Shown here piece by piece: positions 1 to 6,655 of a stretch of DNA of 23,670 bases. This DNA is from Nitrospira sp. UBA5699. Lineage in GTDB: Bacteria > Nitrospirota > Nitrospiria > Nitrospirales > Nitrospiraceae. The stretch covers positions 34,836-58,505 of the forward strand of contig DIHJ01000061.1 of assembly GCA_002420105.1 (NCBI GenBank). Direction: 5' to 3'. The notes beneath the pieces are model-generated. The model saw only the letters and a program-made list of their open reading frames with translations. It did not search any database and was not told the origin of the DNA. A program made the translations under genes and the position numbers. Position 1 is the stretch's first letter, and every line of letters begins with the position of its first letter.

Positions 1-52
1 CCTCGAGTCCGTCGACGGGGCGCGGCCCAGGCACGAAGGAGCAGATTCTCAT
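1..52 (-). CDS. Possible 5' end of an unrecognised gene (cut by window edge)
   Basis: On the minus strand an ATG lies 7 nt after the stop of the HAD phosphatase gene. It is preceded by AAGGA about 11 nt upstream, and the frame stays open to the window edge (begins MRICSFVPG). This would fit the next gene of the same operon. Only 17 codons are visible, so no family can be assigned. An alternative reading is the 3' end of a plus-strand gene ending KEQILIR with TGA at 57-59. Codon third positions are GC-rich in both readings and do not settle the question. Confidence 0.3.
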   Translation of the reverse strand, partial: MRICSFVPGPRPVDGLE

Positions 53-59
53 CCGGTGA

Positions 60-755
60 TCATCCTTGTGCCGCCGGCCATAGGCGCGCTCGAACGTCCG
101 CGAGACTGGTGTCTTTCAAGCTGTGCGTGATCGCGTGAGCTTCGTGCAGGTCCTGCACGGTGTGCGTATTCGTGACGGCCAGGACTTTCATGCCGGCCGA
201 TTTGGCGCTGCGAATCCCGGGGAGCGAATCTTCGATGACCAGACAGGCGGACGCCGTGAGGCCGGTATCCCGCTGTTGCAGCGCGTTCAAGGCATGGAGA
301 AACGGCTGCGGATCCGGCTTTCCCCTGGTGACGTCCTCCGCGCTCGTGATGTGAAGAAATTCCTTCCGCAGGCCCGCGTCCTCCAGAATATATTCGATCT
401 CGTGGCGGAGGGCTCCGGACGCAATGGCCAGCGGGTAGGCGCTCGCCGCTTCGCGCACGAACTCCGGAATGCCTGGGAAGATCACCTGATGATGCTTGAC
501 GGATTCCAAGTAGGCCCCGGCTTTCCGCTTCATCAGCCGGGCGATGGTATCGGGGTCGAGCGGGCGGCGGTTGGCGGTGAGCGCGGCGATGAAACATCCG
601 CGATCGTCATACCCCAGGTAGTCGGCGTAGTATTCGTCTTCGGTCAGATCAATGCCGATCTCGATCAGCGTCTGTCGAAGTCCTGCGAAATGCAGCGGCT
701 CCGTGTTGGCGATGATGCCGTCGAAATCGAAGATCAGGGCTTTGAGTGTCTGCAT
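60..755 (-). CDS. HAD-superfamily phosphatase, beta-phosphoglucomutase/Gph-like
   Basis: Likely a cytoplasmic phosphatase or phosphomutase acting on a small phosphorylated metabolite through an aspartyl-phosphate. From the chosen ATG (231 residues) the HAD motifs appear in order. Motif I is DFDGIIANTEP near residues 10-20, with nucleophile D10 and acid/base D12. Motif II is the Ser of IASGA. Motif III is the Lys of GKPDPQPF. Motif IV is the acidic pair in VIEDSLPGI. A helical cap between motifs I and II fits subfamily I. The frame opens earlier at a TTG (785). I prefer the ATG at 755 because the HAD fold begins directly after it, but neither start has a convincing Shine-Dalgarno. A strong hairpin (828-855) separates it from the upstream SH3 gene, so it may have its own promoter or depend on read-through. 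The substrate cannot be told from sequence. Confidence 0.85.
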   Translation of the reverse strand: MQTLKALIFDFDGIIANTEPLHFAGLRQTLIEIGIDLTEDEYYADYLGYDDRGCFIAALTANRRPLDPDTIARLMKRKAGAYLESVKHHQVIFPGIPEFVREAASAYPLAIASGALRHEIEYILEDAGLRKEFLHITSAEDVTRGKPDPQPFLHALNALQQRDTGLTASACLVIEDSLPGIRSAKSAGMKVLAVTNTHTVQDLHEAHAITHSLKDTSLADVRARLWPAAQG

Positions 756-827
756 AGAAGGAGCGCCGAACCTGGTCACGAACAAGGGGCCGGCCGTGGC
801 GCGGATTATAGCATAGAGGACCGCAAG

Positions 828-855
828 AGAAGGCCGGAGACGACTCCGGCCTTCT
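828..855 (-). terminator. Perfect 12-bp hairpin after the SH3 gene, likely terminator
   Basis: AGAAGGCCGGAG and CTCCGGCCTTCT form a perfect 12-bp stem with a 4-nt loop, 26 nt past the stop of the minus-strand SH3 gene. On the minus strand the stem ends CCTTCTCTT, giving a pyrimidine-rich but weak U tract. An intrinsic terminator or attenuator is likely; efficiency cannot be judged. Confidence 0.65.
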
Positions 856-881
856 GCGATGCGGGATGGAGGGGACGGTGA

Positions 882-1592
882 TCAGAACTTGAGACGGAGG
901 CGCTTCTCGCTGATCCAGCCCTTCGTGCCGTCGTCGGTGCGGACCGAATAGACCCAGCCGCCCGGCTGGAGGTCTCCGTCGAGGATGCTGAGCGTCACAC
1001 CGGGGCGGACGACCGGACCCGGTTTGGTTCCGGCGGGATCCAGCGACAGGGGAATCGTTTCGGCCGGGATCGCCGGATTGCCGATGACCGTGACCTTTTG
1101 CCCTTCGGCGAACATCGGAGACGGTGCGGCGGCGGGAGCCGGCATTGCCGGCGCCGGTGCGCTCGCTGCGGCAGGTGATTCCGGAGCCGCCGGGGCGGCA
1201 GGCGTCGGAGCCGCGGGGGCCGGAGCCATCGATTCCGGCGCCGCGGGCGCCGAGGGTGCGGCCGGAGCCGCGGGTTTGGGACGCATCGCGATCGGCGGCG
1301 GTTCAGGGGGCGCGGTTTCTCCCAGGAACGGAGCCAGCAATTCCGTCAATTGTTCCGGTTCCATGGCGATGTAGCCGATTCCACCGATCAATAGCAACAG
1401 CAGAACCCAGAGCAGCGGTCGTCCGCCGCCCGGCTTTTTGCCCGGTTTCATCGGAGAAACGGGGCGGGTGGCGGTAGTCTGATCCAGCTCCTCTTCGGTG
1501 AATTCCAAATCCGGTTCCGGTTGACGGGCGAAGAGGAGAGACCATTGGAGAGGATTCCCGACCGATGTCAGGTTCCCTGCGAGCGCAGCCAT
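882..1592 (-). CDS. Membrane-anchored protein with Pro/Ala linker and C-terminal SH3-like domain
   Basis: 236 residues. The N-terminal ~55 residues are polar and should be cytoplasmic. One hydrophobic segment follows (about 59-76, PLLWVLLLLLIGGIGY). Then comes a long low-complexity Ala/Pro linker (about 93-160) and a C-terminal bacterial SH3-like domain (about 163-236) with the typical GWVYSVRTDDGTKGWI core. The topology suggests the SH3 domain is carried into the periplasm on a flexible stalk, where such domains often contact peptidoglycan or proteins. The ATG at 1592 has a good Shine-Dalgarno (GGGAGG, 6 nt spacing). A perfect -35 (TTGACA) lies in the gap upstream. The exact role is unknown. 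Confidence 0.8.
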   Translation of the reverse strand: MAALAGNLTSVGNPLQWSLLFARQPEPDLEFTEEELDQTTATRPVSPMKPGKKPGGGRPLLWVLLLLLIGGIGYIAMEPEQLTELLAPFLGETAPPEPPPIAMRPKPAAPAAPSAPAAPESMAPAPAAPTPAAPAAPESPAAASAPAPAMPAPAAAPSPMFAEGQKVTVIGNPAIPAETIPLSLDPAGTKPGPVVRPGVTLSILDGDLQPGGWVYSVRTDDGTKGWISEKRLRLKF

Positions 1593-1601
1593 CGAGCACC
1601 T

Positions 1602-1719
1602 CCCTGCTGAGCGGTCACGCGACGTGACGATTGTCGAATCTATCTGAAGAACTACTTATCACCATCATCCGGGGCTGTCAATTTTCCCGAAGGATTCCGC
1701 GCGCGTCCGCTCAGCAGGG
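1602..1719. repeat. 13-bp perfect inverted repeat spanning the nrdJ/SH3 gap
   Basis: CCCTGCTGAGCGG at 1602-1614 is the exact reverse complement of CCGCTCAGCAGGG at 1707-1719, with 92 nt between. The right arm covers the nrdJ stop codon. The left arm, read on the minus strand, ends in the GGG of the SH3 gene's Shine-Dalgarno. A transcript reading through from nrdJ could therefore fold so that this site is partly paired. Confidence 0.6.
1655..1681 (-). promoter_or_regulatory. Candidate promoter of the SH3 gene
   Basis: On the minus strand a perfect -35 TTGACA (1676-1681) is followed after 15 nt by GATAAG (1655-1660), a 4/6 match to the -10 box. At 17 nt the hexamer is TAAGTA, which is poorer. 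The predicted start lies inside the loop of the inverted repeat 1602-1719, so a transcript made here would lack the upstream arm. Confidence 0.5.
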
Positions 1720-3483
1720 CTGGGACGGCGAGCAGGACAGGACCTGATGTTCGCGGCTTCCTGTGCGAAACACGGTGAGGCCCTTGCATCCCAGGCGGTA
1801 GGCGAGGAGGAAGGCGTCGGCGACGTCGGCTTTGGTCGCCGACGACGGCAGGTTGATGGTTTTCGACACGCCGCTGTCGCTGTATCGCTGAAAGGCGGCC
1901 TGCATGCGCACATGGTGCGCGGGGGACACATCGTGGGCCGTGACGAACAGCCGGCGGATGTCCGCCGGAATGCGGGTCAGCTGTTGGATCGAGGGAGTGG
2001 CGGCGAGGTCGGACCGGAGCCGATCGAGATCGAGACCCCGCTGCCGGATCAGGCGCGCAAACGCCGGATGCAGCATCGTCAGCTGCAGTCCTTCCATCGC
2101 CCGGCGGACGACGTGAACGCCGTAGAGCGGTTCGATACCGGGCGAGCAGCCCGCGAGGATGCTGATCGTACCGGTCGGCGCGATGGTGGTGACGGTCGCA
2201 TTCCGACGGGGATCATGCTGTTGCCGCAGACGACTGCCGCGGTAAGCCGGAAACAGGCCCCGTTGGGCGCCGAGCCGGCGGGAGGCGTCATGGGCGCGGG
2301 CTTGCAGAAACTCCATCAGCGCGGTCGCCGTCTCGATGGCGGCGTCCGAGTCGTAGGGAATGCCCAGGTTGATCAGCAGATCGGCGAACCCCATGATCCC
2401 GAGGCCGATTTTTCTGGTGCGCAGCGTGGCCGTTTCGATCTGAGGCAGCGGATAACGATTCCGGTCGATCACGTTGTCGAGAAAACGGACTGCGAGCTCG
2501 ACGGTGGCGGCCAGCCGCTGGTAATCGATCGTCCGTTGCGTGCGGGTCGGCAGCACGAACTTCGCGACGTCGATGGAGCCCAGGGTGCAGGATTCATAGG
2601 GGAGCAGCGGTTGTTCGCCGCAGGGATTCGTGGCTTCGATCTCACCGAGCGCGGGGGTCGGATTGGCGGCCTGGATGGCGTCGAGAAAGATGACGCCCGG
2701 TTCTCCGGTCGTCCAGGCGGCGTCCACCAGGCGGTCGAATACCAGCGGTGCGGAAAGTCGTCCGGCCGGTTTGCCGGTGCGGGGGTTCACCAGGTCATAG
2801 CGCCGGCGGCGTTCGAGCGCGCGCATGAAGTCCGCCGTGATGCCGACCGAGAGATTGAAGTTGGTCATTTCGGTCGGGTCCTGCTTGAGCGCGATGAAGT
2901 CCAGGATGTCCGGATGGTCCACGCGGAGGATACCCATGTTCGCACCGCGTCTGGCGCCTCCTTGTTTGATGACGTCCGTGGTCAAGTTGAAGATCCGCAT
3001 GAAGGAGATGGGGCCGGAGGCGACGCCGCTCGTCGAGGCGACCAAATCGTTCTTGGGGCGAAGCCGGCTGAAGGAAAATCCCGTTCCCCCGCCGGATTGA
3101 TGGATGAGCGCCTGCTGTTTGACGGCGTCCAGAATCGAGCTCAGCGAATCCTCGACCGGAAGGACGAAACAGGCGGCCAGTTGCTGCAGGGGCCTCCCGG
3201 CATTCATCAGCGTGGGCGAGTTCGGGAGAAATTCCAGCCGCGCCATCGATTCATAAAACCGTCGCGCCGCGAGGGGCAGCCGGGTCGGGCGGGGATAGCG
3301 CCGTTCGGCCAGGGCGATATCGGATGCGATGCGCCAGAAGAGTTGCGGCGCCGTCTCCGTTACCAATCCCCGGGGGCTTTTGGCGAGGTATCGCCGGCGA
3401 AGCACGACCCTGGCTTGCGGCGAGAGCGGCGCGAGCGGCAGGGCTGGCGGTGCGGACGAGCGAAGCGGGCCGAGCGGCGACAT
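1711..3483 (-). CDS. nrdJ: Adenosylcobalamin-dependent (class II) ribonucleotide reductase
   Basis: Reduces ribonucleotides to deoxyribonucleotides using a thiyl radical made from adenosylcobalamin. 590 residues. The active site is clear. NPCGEQ carries N286, C288 (thiyl radical site) and E290. C105 (AACFVLP) and C299 (YESCTLGSI) form the expected redox pair; the 11-residue spacing from C288 to C299 equals that of the Thermotoga NrdJ enzyme. QSGGGTGF and APTGTIS are family phosphate-binding motifs. The protein is short: there is no N-terminal ATP-cone and no C-terminal zinc-ribbon extension. It stops soon after CKGLTVFRTGSR with Cys584 and Cys590 (C-x5-C), a plausible dithiol shuttle to the active site. 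The ATG at 3483 lies 5 nt after a TATAAT; a GGAGGG is too far upstream (13 nt) to be an ideal Shine-Dalgarno. Confidence 0.93.
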   Translation of the reverse strand: MSPLGPLRSSAPPALPLAPLSPQARVVLRRRYLAKSPRGLVTETAPQLFWRIASDIALAERRYPRPTRLPLAARRFYESMARLEFLPNSPTLMNAGRPLQQLAACFVLPVEDSLSSILDAVKQQALIHQSGGGTGFSFSRLRPKNDLVASTSGVASGPISFMRIFNLTTDVIKQGGARRGANMGILRVDHPDILDFIALKQDPTEMTNFNLSVGITADFMRALERRRRYDLVNPRTGKPAGRLSAPLVFDRLVDAAWTTGEPGVIFLDAIQAANPTPALGEIEATNPCGEQPLLPYESCTLGSIDVAKFVLPTRTQRTIDYQRLAATVELAVRFLDNVIDRNRYPLPQIETATLRTRKIGLGIMGFADLLINLGIPYDSDAAIETATALMEFLQARAHDASRRLGAQRGLFPAYRGSRLRQQHDPRRNATVTTIAPTGTISILAGCSPGIEPLYGVHVVRRAMEGLQLTMLHPAFARLIRQRGLDLDRLRSDLAATPSIQQLTRIPADIRRLFVTAHDVSPAHHVRMQAAFQRYSDSGVSKTINLPSSATKADVADAFLLAYRLGCKGLTVFRTGSREHQVLSCSPSQPC

Positions 3484-3488
3484 AGGCT

Positions 3489-3517
3489 ATTATAATCTCC
3501 CTCCGCCTGCTTTGACG
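3489..3517 (-). promoter_or_regulatory. Candidate nrdJ promoter with start at or near the ATG
   Basis: A perfect TATAAT (minus strand, 3489-3494) ends 5 nt before the nrdJ ATG. A 4/6 -35 match (TCGTCA) lies 18 nt upstream. Transcription would begin at or next to the ATG, giving a leaderless or nearly leaderless mRNA. Confidence 0.45.
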
Positions 3518-3542
3518 ATATGCATGCCGACGGACATCGGGC

Positions 3543-3572
3543 TTGAATCTTTCCTCCTGCGGGACGCACAAT
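3543..3572 (+). promoter_or_regulatory. Weak candidate promoter for the YjbQ-family gene
   Basis: TTGAAT (3543-3548), an 18-nt spacer and CACAAT (3567-3572), each a partial match to consensus. The predicted start would leave a leader of about 17 nt. The 112-nt gap 3484-3595 must hold divergent promoters for this gene and nrdJ. Confidence 0.35.
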
Positions 3573-3595
3573 GCAGCCGTCCGGATCAAGGCGCC

Positions 3596-4009
3596 ATGAA
3601 ATCCTACCGTGAAGAACTCTGGTTTGAAACCAAGACGCGACGCGCGTACCTCAATATCACGCCTCAGGTCGAGGCAGCGGTGAAGAAAAGCGGCGTGAAG
3701 GAGGGATTGGTCCTGGTCAACGCCATGCATATCACGGCCAGCGTGTATATCAACGACGACGAGCAGGGGCTGATTCAGGACTATGACGGCTTTCTCGAGC
3801 GTCTCGCCCCGCAGGAAGCCGCGTACCGGCACAATGACACCGGGGAAGACAACGGGGATGCGCACATCAAGCGGCAGGTGATGGGGCGGGAAGTGGTCGT
3901 GGCGATCACCGGGGGCGCGCTCGATTTCGGACCCTGGGAGCAGATTTTTTACGGAGAGTTCGACGGGCGACGGCGCAAGCGCGTCCTGGTCAAGGTCGTC
4001 GGCGAGTGA
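3596..4009 (+). CDS. YjbQ/UPF0047 family protein
   Basis: 137 residues, the usual length for the family. Family landmarks are in order: HITASVYIN near 43-51, a GLIQDYDGFLERLAP stretch, YRHND, GDAHIKRQVMG, GPWEQIFYGEFDG, and a closing RVLVKVVG strand. The conserved His and acidic residues cluster as in structures of this family. Some members have been reported to have a weak thiamine-phosphate synthase activity, but the physiological role is not settled. The frame is open further upstream; I chose the ATG at 3596 because the family fold begins there (MKSYREELWFET) and AAGG lies 4 nt before it. The gene runs divergently from nrdJ and is followed by a GC-rich hairpin (4018-4037). Confidence 0.88.
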   Translation: MKSYREELWFETKTRRAYLNITPQVEAAVKKSGVKEGLVLVNAMHITASVYINDDEQGLIQDYDGFLERLAPQEAAYRHNDTGEDNGDAHIKRQVMGREVVVAITGGALDFGPWEQIFYGEFDGRRRKRVLVKVVGE

Positions 4010-4017
4010 GGCGATCC

Positions 4018-4037
4018 CGCCCGGCCCCTGCCGGGCG
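4018..4037 (+). repeat. GC-rich hairpin after the YjbQ-family gene
   Basis: CGCCCGGC, loop CCCT, GCCGGGCG: a perfect 8-bp stem starting 9 nt after the stop codon. No U tract follows, so it is not a standard intrinsic terminator. A nearly identical palindrome lies after moaA (13273-13290). Confidence 0.5.
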
Positions 4038-4080
4038 AGCCGGTCCAAACCGTCCGGACGCTTGCTCCCGCAGGGAAAGT

Positions 4081-4109
4081 TTGGCAACATGATCGACGGT
4101 GGATAGTTT
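4081..4109 (+). promoter_or_regulatory. Candidate promoter of the 337-residue gene
   Basis: TTGGCA (4081-4086, 5/6 match), a 17-nt spacer and TAGTTT (4104-4109, 3/6 match). The ATG follows at 4131, preceded by GGAG. Confidence 0.4.
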
Positions 4110-4130
4110 TCGGTTTTTTCGGAGCCTCTC

Positions 4131-5144
4131 ATGCAAAGCTGGTCACGTCCCGATCCCCTAACCAGAGATCTGATTCACTTGATCAACGCGCGCCGCCACG
4201 ACCACGGCGACACCGATGCGGCGATCGATACCCTGCAGGCGTTTCTCGAGCAGGGACGCGAGCACGACCTGTTGACGGTTCTGGCCGCTCTCGACGAGGA
4301 TATGGCGGAATGGCTGTTCGATCTGGTCGCGGAAGCCTCCTGCTCCGTGCTGCTGGACGGGCCGGTGGACGAAAAGCTGTCCTATGCCGTCATGGCCGCG
4401 CTGGAACTTCCGCTGCAGGCCAACCTCACGCATCCCTTGAAGCTCAAGATCGATCCGGTCGCGACCGCGGAGATTTTACACCGGCACCTCCGGTTGGCCG
4501 CCGGCACCGTGGTCCGCGTGGAACCGCGCCTGCTGACCGACGCCACACTCGAAGCCCTCAGTTTGCAGACGTTGAACGAACATCTCAGCACGGTGGCGGA
4601 TTCCCAGCGGGCCCGTTCGATCGCCGCGCGATTGTATCCGCCGGTGGAGAACACCGCTTTCCTGTTTTTCGAGCTGATCGGTCTGCCGGATGCCGGCCTG
4701 CCGGATTCGCTGGAGGATCCGCACCGTCGCGCGCTCCTGGAAGGGCTCGTGGAGCAGTGCCCCGAGCTCGCGCTGGCTCCCGATACCATCGAGCCTCCGG
4801 TCTACGCGGCGTACGCGATGTTCGACGCGCAAAACGCCGTCCGGCTGCATCGCTTGGCCGACGAAACGGCGGCCGTATGGCGCGACCTGGATCCGCTCGT
4901 GCGCGCCAGAACCATCGTCCATCTCCATACCCAGTGCGGGAACGGGGTGTACATGCCGGTCTGGACCGACCTGTTCGACCCCGAACTGCCGGATGAGCAC
5001 GGACCGGTCTGGACGTCGCCGGACGTATGGGTCTTCACCGCAGATCTCCCGATCGAATGGCCCGGGGAAATGCTGACGAACCGGTTGCTGGCCGAAGGCT
5101 GCACGCGGTTCGAGAATCACATCGTCGAAGCCCCGGAAAACTAG
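4131..5144 (+). CDS. Hypothetical protein, 337 residues, mostly helical
   Basis: I do not recognise this family. The ATG is supported by GGAG at 6 nt spacing and the frame has strong GC3 bias, so it is very likely a real gene. There is no signal peptide and no membrane segment, so it should be cytoplasmic. The first two thirds are rich in Leu, Ala, Glu and Asp and look like stacked amphipathic helices (for example DAAIDTLQAFLEQG, LLTVLAALDEDMAEWLFDL), with a flavour of helical-repeat or HEAT-like proteins. The last ~80 residues change character and contain several Trp (WRDL, VWTDLF, VWTSPDVWVF, IEWPGEM), suggesting a separate C-terminal domain. There are only two Cys (CSVLL, CGNGV, CTRF regions) spread widely and no metal-site or nucleotide motif. 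It probably has its own promoter. Function unknown. Confidence 0.8.
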   Translation: MQSWSRPDPLTRDLIHLINARRHDHGDTDAAIDTLQAFLEQGREHDLLTVLAALDEDMAEWLFDLVAEASCSVLLDGPVDEKLSYAVMAALELPLQANLTHPLKLKIDPVATAEILHRHLRLAAGTVVRVEPRLLTDATLEALSLQTLNEHLSTVADSQRARSIAARLYPPVENTAFLFFELIGLPDAGLPDSLEDPHRRALLEGLVEQCPELALAPDTIEPPVYAAYAMFDAQNAVRLHRLADETAAVWRDLDPLVRARTIVHLHTQCGNGVYMPVWTDLFDPELPDEHGPVWTSPDVWVFTADLPIEWPGEMLTNRLLAEGCTRFENHIVEAPEN

Positions 5145-5284
5145 GGTCGGGTTCCCGTTTCATCGGCGGAGCCGAGCCCGTTCTTATTCCCGCACACCGC
5201 CTCCCGCGCCCGTGCGAAATCAGCATTTCGTCGATTTTTCCGCCTCCTTGCCCTATGCTCTGACTGGACAATCCGAGGAGGAGC

Positions 5285-5905
5285 ATGGCTTCACAACAGG
5301 GATCCGGACGCGCTCTGGCCTGGGCCTTTACGGTTGCGGGACTCGGACTCGTCTGGCTGGCCGTCGTCGTCAGTCTGCCGTCCCAGCAGGAACTTGCCGC
5401 AAAAGAGCCGGCGTTGGCGCAACGGCCCGTTCCGTCGTCCCCGGCCAAGCCTCGTTCCGAGCCGACGTTGGATCTGTCCATTCCTGGCGTCCCGTCCGTC
5501 CCGCCGGTTCCCGCCGAGCAGGACCGGTCCGGAGCCTCGGCTGCGCCGCCGTCGGCCGCGGCGGCGGATCCTCATGCCGCGCAAGCCGCGCGTCTTCGCT
5601 GTGAAGCGGAGATCGAGCAGTTGTGCCCCGATTCCCTGGAAGGCCCGGCGCGGAAGAAGTGTCTGGAGAGGCGCGCGCAGCAGTTACCGGGTCCCTGCCA
5701 GGAGCAGCTGCGTGAACGGTTTGTCCGGTGGAAAGAAGAGCGCAGTCGGTTGACGATGGCCTGCCACGCGGATGTGAAGCGCTGGTGTTCCGCGGTGAGG
5801 CCGGGGGACGGACAGATTCTGCAGTGCCTTCAGGAACATGCCCGGGAACTGTCGGATCGCTGCTACGAAACCCTTCCGAAGGGCACCGTCTATTTCAAGC
5901 ACTGA
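5285..5905 (+). CDS. Membrane-anchored protein with two four-cysteine repeats
   Basis: 206 residues. A single hydrophobic segment at about 10-31 (signal anchor) is followed by a Pro/Ala-rich spacer (about 40-95), then a Cys-rich region. The eight Cys form two matching units. C106, C114, C126, C138 are spaced C-x7-C-x11-C-x11-C. C160, C168, C181, C193 are spaced C-x7-C-x12-C-x11-C. This spacing and the 'CL..ha..L...C' pattern resemble the cysteine-rich GLG1-type repeat (Pfam Cys_rich_FGFR), which also occurs in bacterial secreted proteins. The domain should be periplasmic with disulfides within each unit. The ATG has a strong Shine-Dalgarno (GAGGAGGAGC). It lies tail-to-tail with the FHA gene. 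Ligand or partner unknown. Confidence 0.82.
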   Translation: MASQQGSGRALAWAFTVAGLGLVWLAVVVSLPSQQELAAKEPALAQRPVPSSPAKPRSEPTLDLSIPGVPSVPPVPAEQDRSGASAAPPSAAAADPHAAQAARLRCEAEIEQLCPDSLEGPARKKCLERRAQQLPGPCQEQLRERFVRWKEERSRLTMACHADVKRWCSAVRPGDGQILQCLQEHARELSDRCYETLPKGTVYFKH

Positions 5906-5924
5906 CAGAGGCTCCGGCCGCCTG

Positions 5925-6632
5925 CTATCTGGCCTTCGGCGGCGTCAGATAAAAGGTCATTGCCACACCCGCCACTTCGATGACATCCCCATTCTTCAAC
6001 GGCTGCTGACCCGAAACGGCCTTCCCGTTCACCAGCAGCTTCTTCGTCCCCTGCGACGGGCTGATATTATAGACACCGCCCCTGTTGGAGATCAGCGCGG
6101 CCGATTTGGGCGCGAACCACCCGGTCAGCCTGATGGCGGCGCCTTCCTGCGATCCGATCAGATTGGACGGTTTGGCGAGCTGATATTCCTGGCGTTCGGT
6201 CTTTCCGGCGGTAACGAGCACCGTTGCGGCGACGGTTGCCAGCCCCGCGCGGGAGTCGCTGCTGCTGATCGCCATCGTATGGTCTAGGTCGGCTGGCATG
6301 GATGGGGACGCGGCGGGAGCCGGTGCACTCTCCTGAAAGATGATCCGGTGTTGGCCGATCGTGATCACGTCGGCATCGCGCAACTGGGCCCGTTCGACCG
6401 GTTTTCCGTTCAGGGACGTACCGTTCGTGCTCTTGAGGTCTTCCAGAAAATAGACCGATTGGATCTTCACGATCCTGGCATGATGGCCGGACACGGTGTG
6501 GTCGTCGATCGGAATGTCGTTATCGGCTTTTCGTCCGATCGTAAAGGCGTCGCGCGCGATGTCGATCGTACGCGATCCCTGTCCCTGGAGTTTCACAAGC
6601 AGTCTGGCTGATTCGGTGAGGGTGTGGGCCAT
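5925..6632 (-). CDS. FHA-domain protein with a second, degenerate FHA domain
   Basis: 235 residues; reader component of a kinase/phosphatase/FHA operon. FHA domain 1 (about 12-98) has all phospho-threonine-binding landmarks: IGR (G33, R34), S48-x-x-H51, and N70-G71 of STNGT followed by LNG. A linker of about 50 residues contains LDHTMAI around Thr119, a possible phosphorylation site. Domain 2 (about 148-230) has FHA-like ends (NLIGS, LVNGK, LKNGDVIEVAG) but lacks the S-x-x-H pair, so it may no longer bind phospho-Thr. The frame is open 81 codons further upstream, but the ATG at 6632 has an ideal Shine-Dalgarno (AGGAGG, 7 nt) and the upstream part overlaps the phosphatase gene. It starts 23 nt after the phosphatase stop. 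Confidence 0.88.
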   Translation of the reverse strand: MAHTLTESARLLVKLQGQGSRTIDIARDAFTIGRKADNDIPIDDHTVSGHHARIVKIQSVYFLEDLKSTNGTSLNGKPVERAQLRDADVITIGQHRIIFQESAPAPAASPSMPADLDHTMAISSSDSRAGLATVAATVLVTAGKTERQEYQLAKPSNLIGSQEGAAIRLTGWFAPKSAALISNRGGVYNISPSQGTKKLLVNGKAVSGQQPLKNGDVIEVAGVAMTFYLTPPKAR

Positions 6633-6655
6633 GGTGATGCCTCCTGTAAGGGGGG

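Noticed and set aside
1747..3495. Long plus-strand open frame (582 codons) across nrdJ
   Set aside because: It is antisense to the complete nrdJ gene and its translation is low-complexity Gly/Arg/Asp-rich without motifs; such frames are typical in GC-rich DNA.
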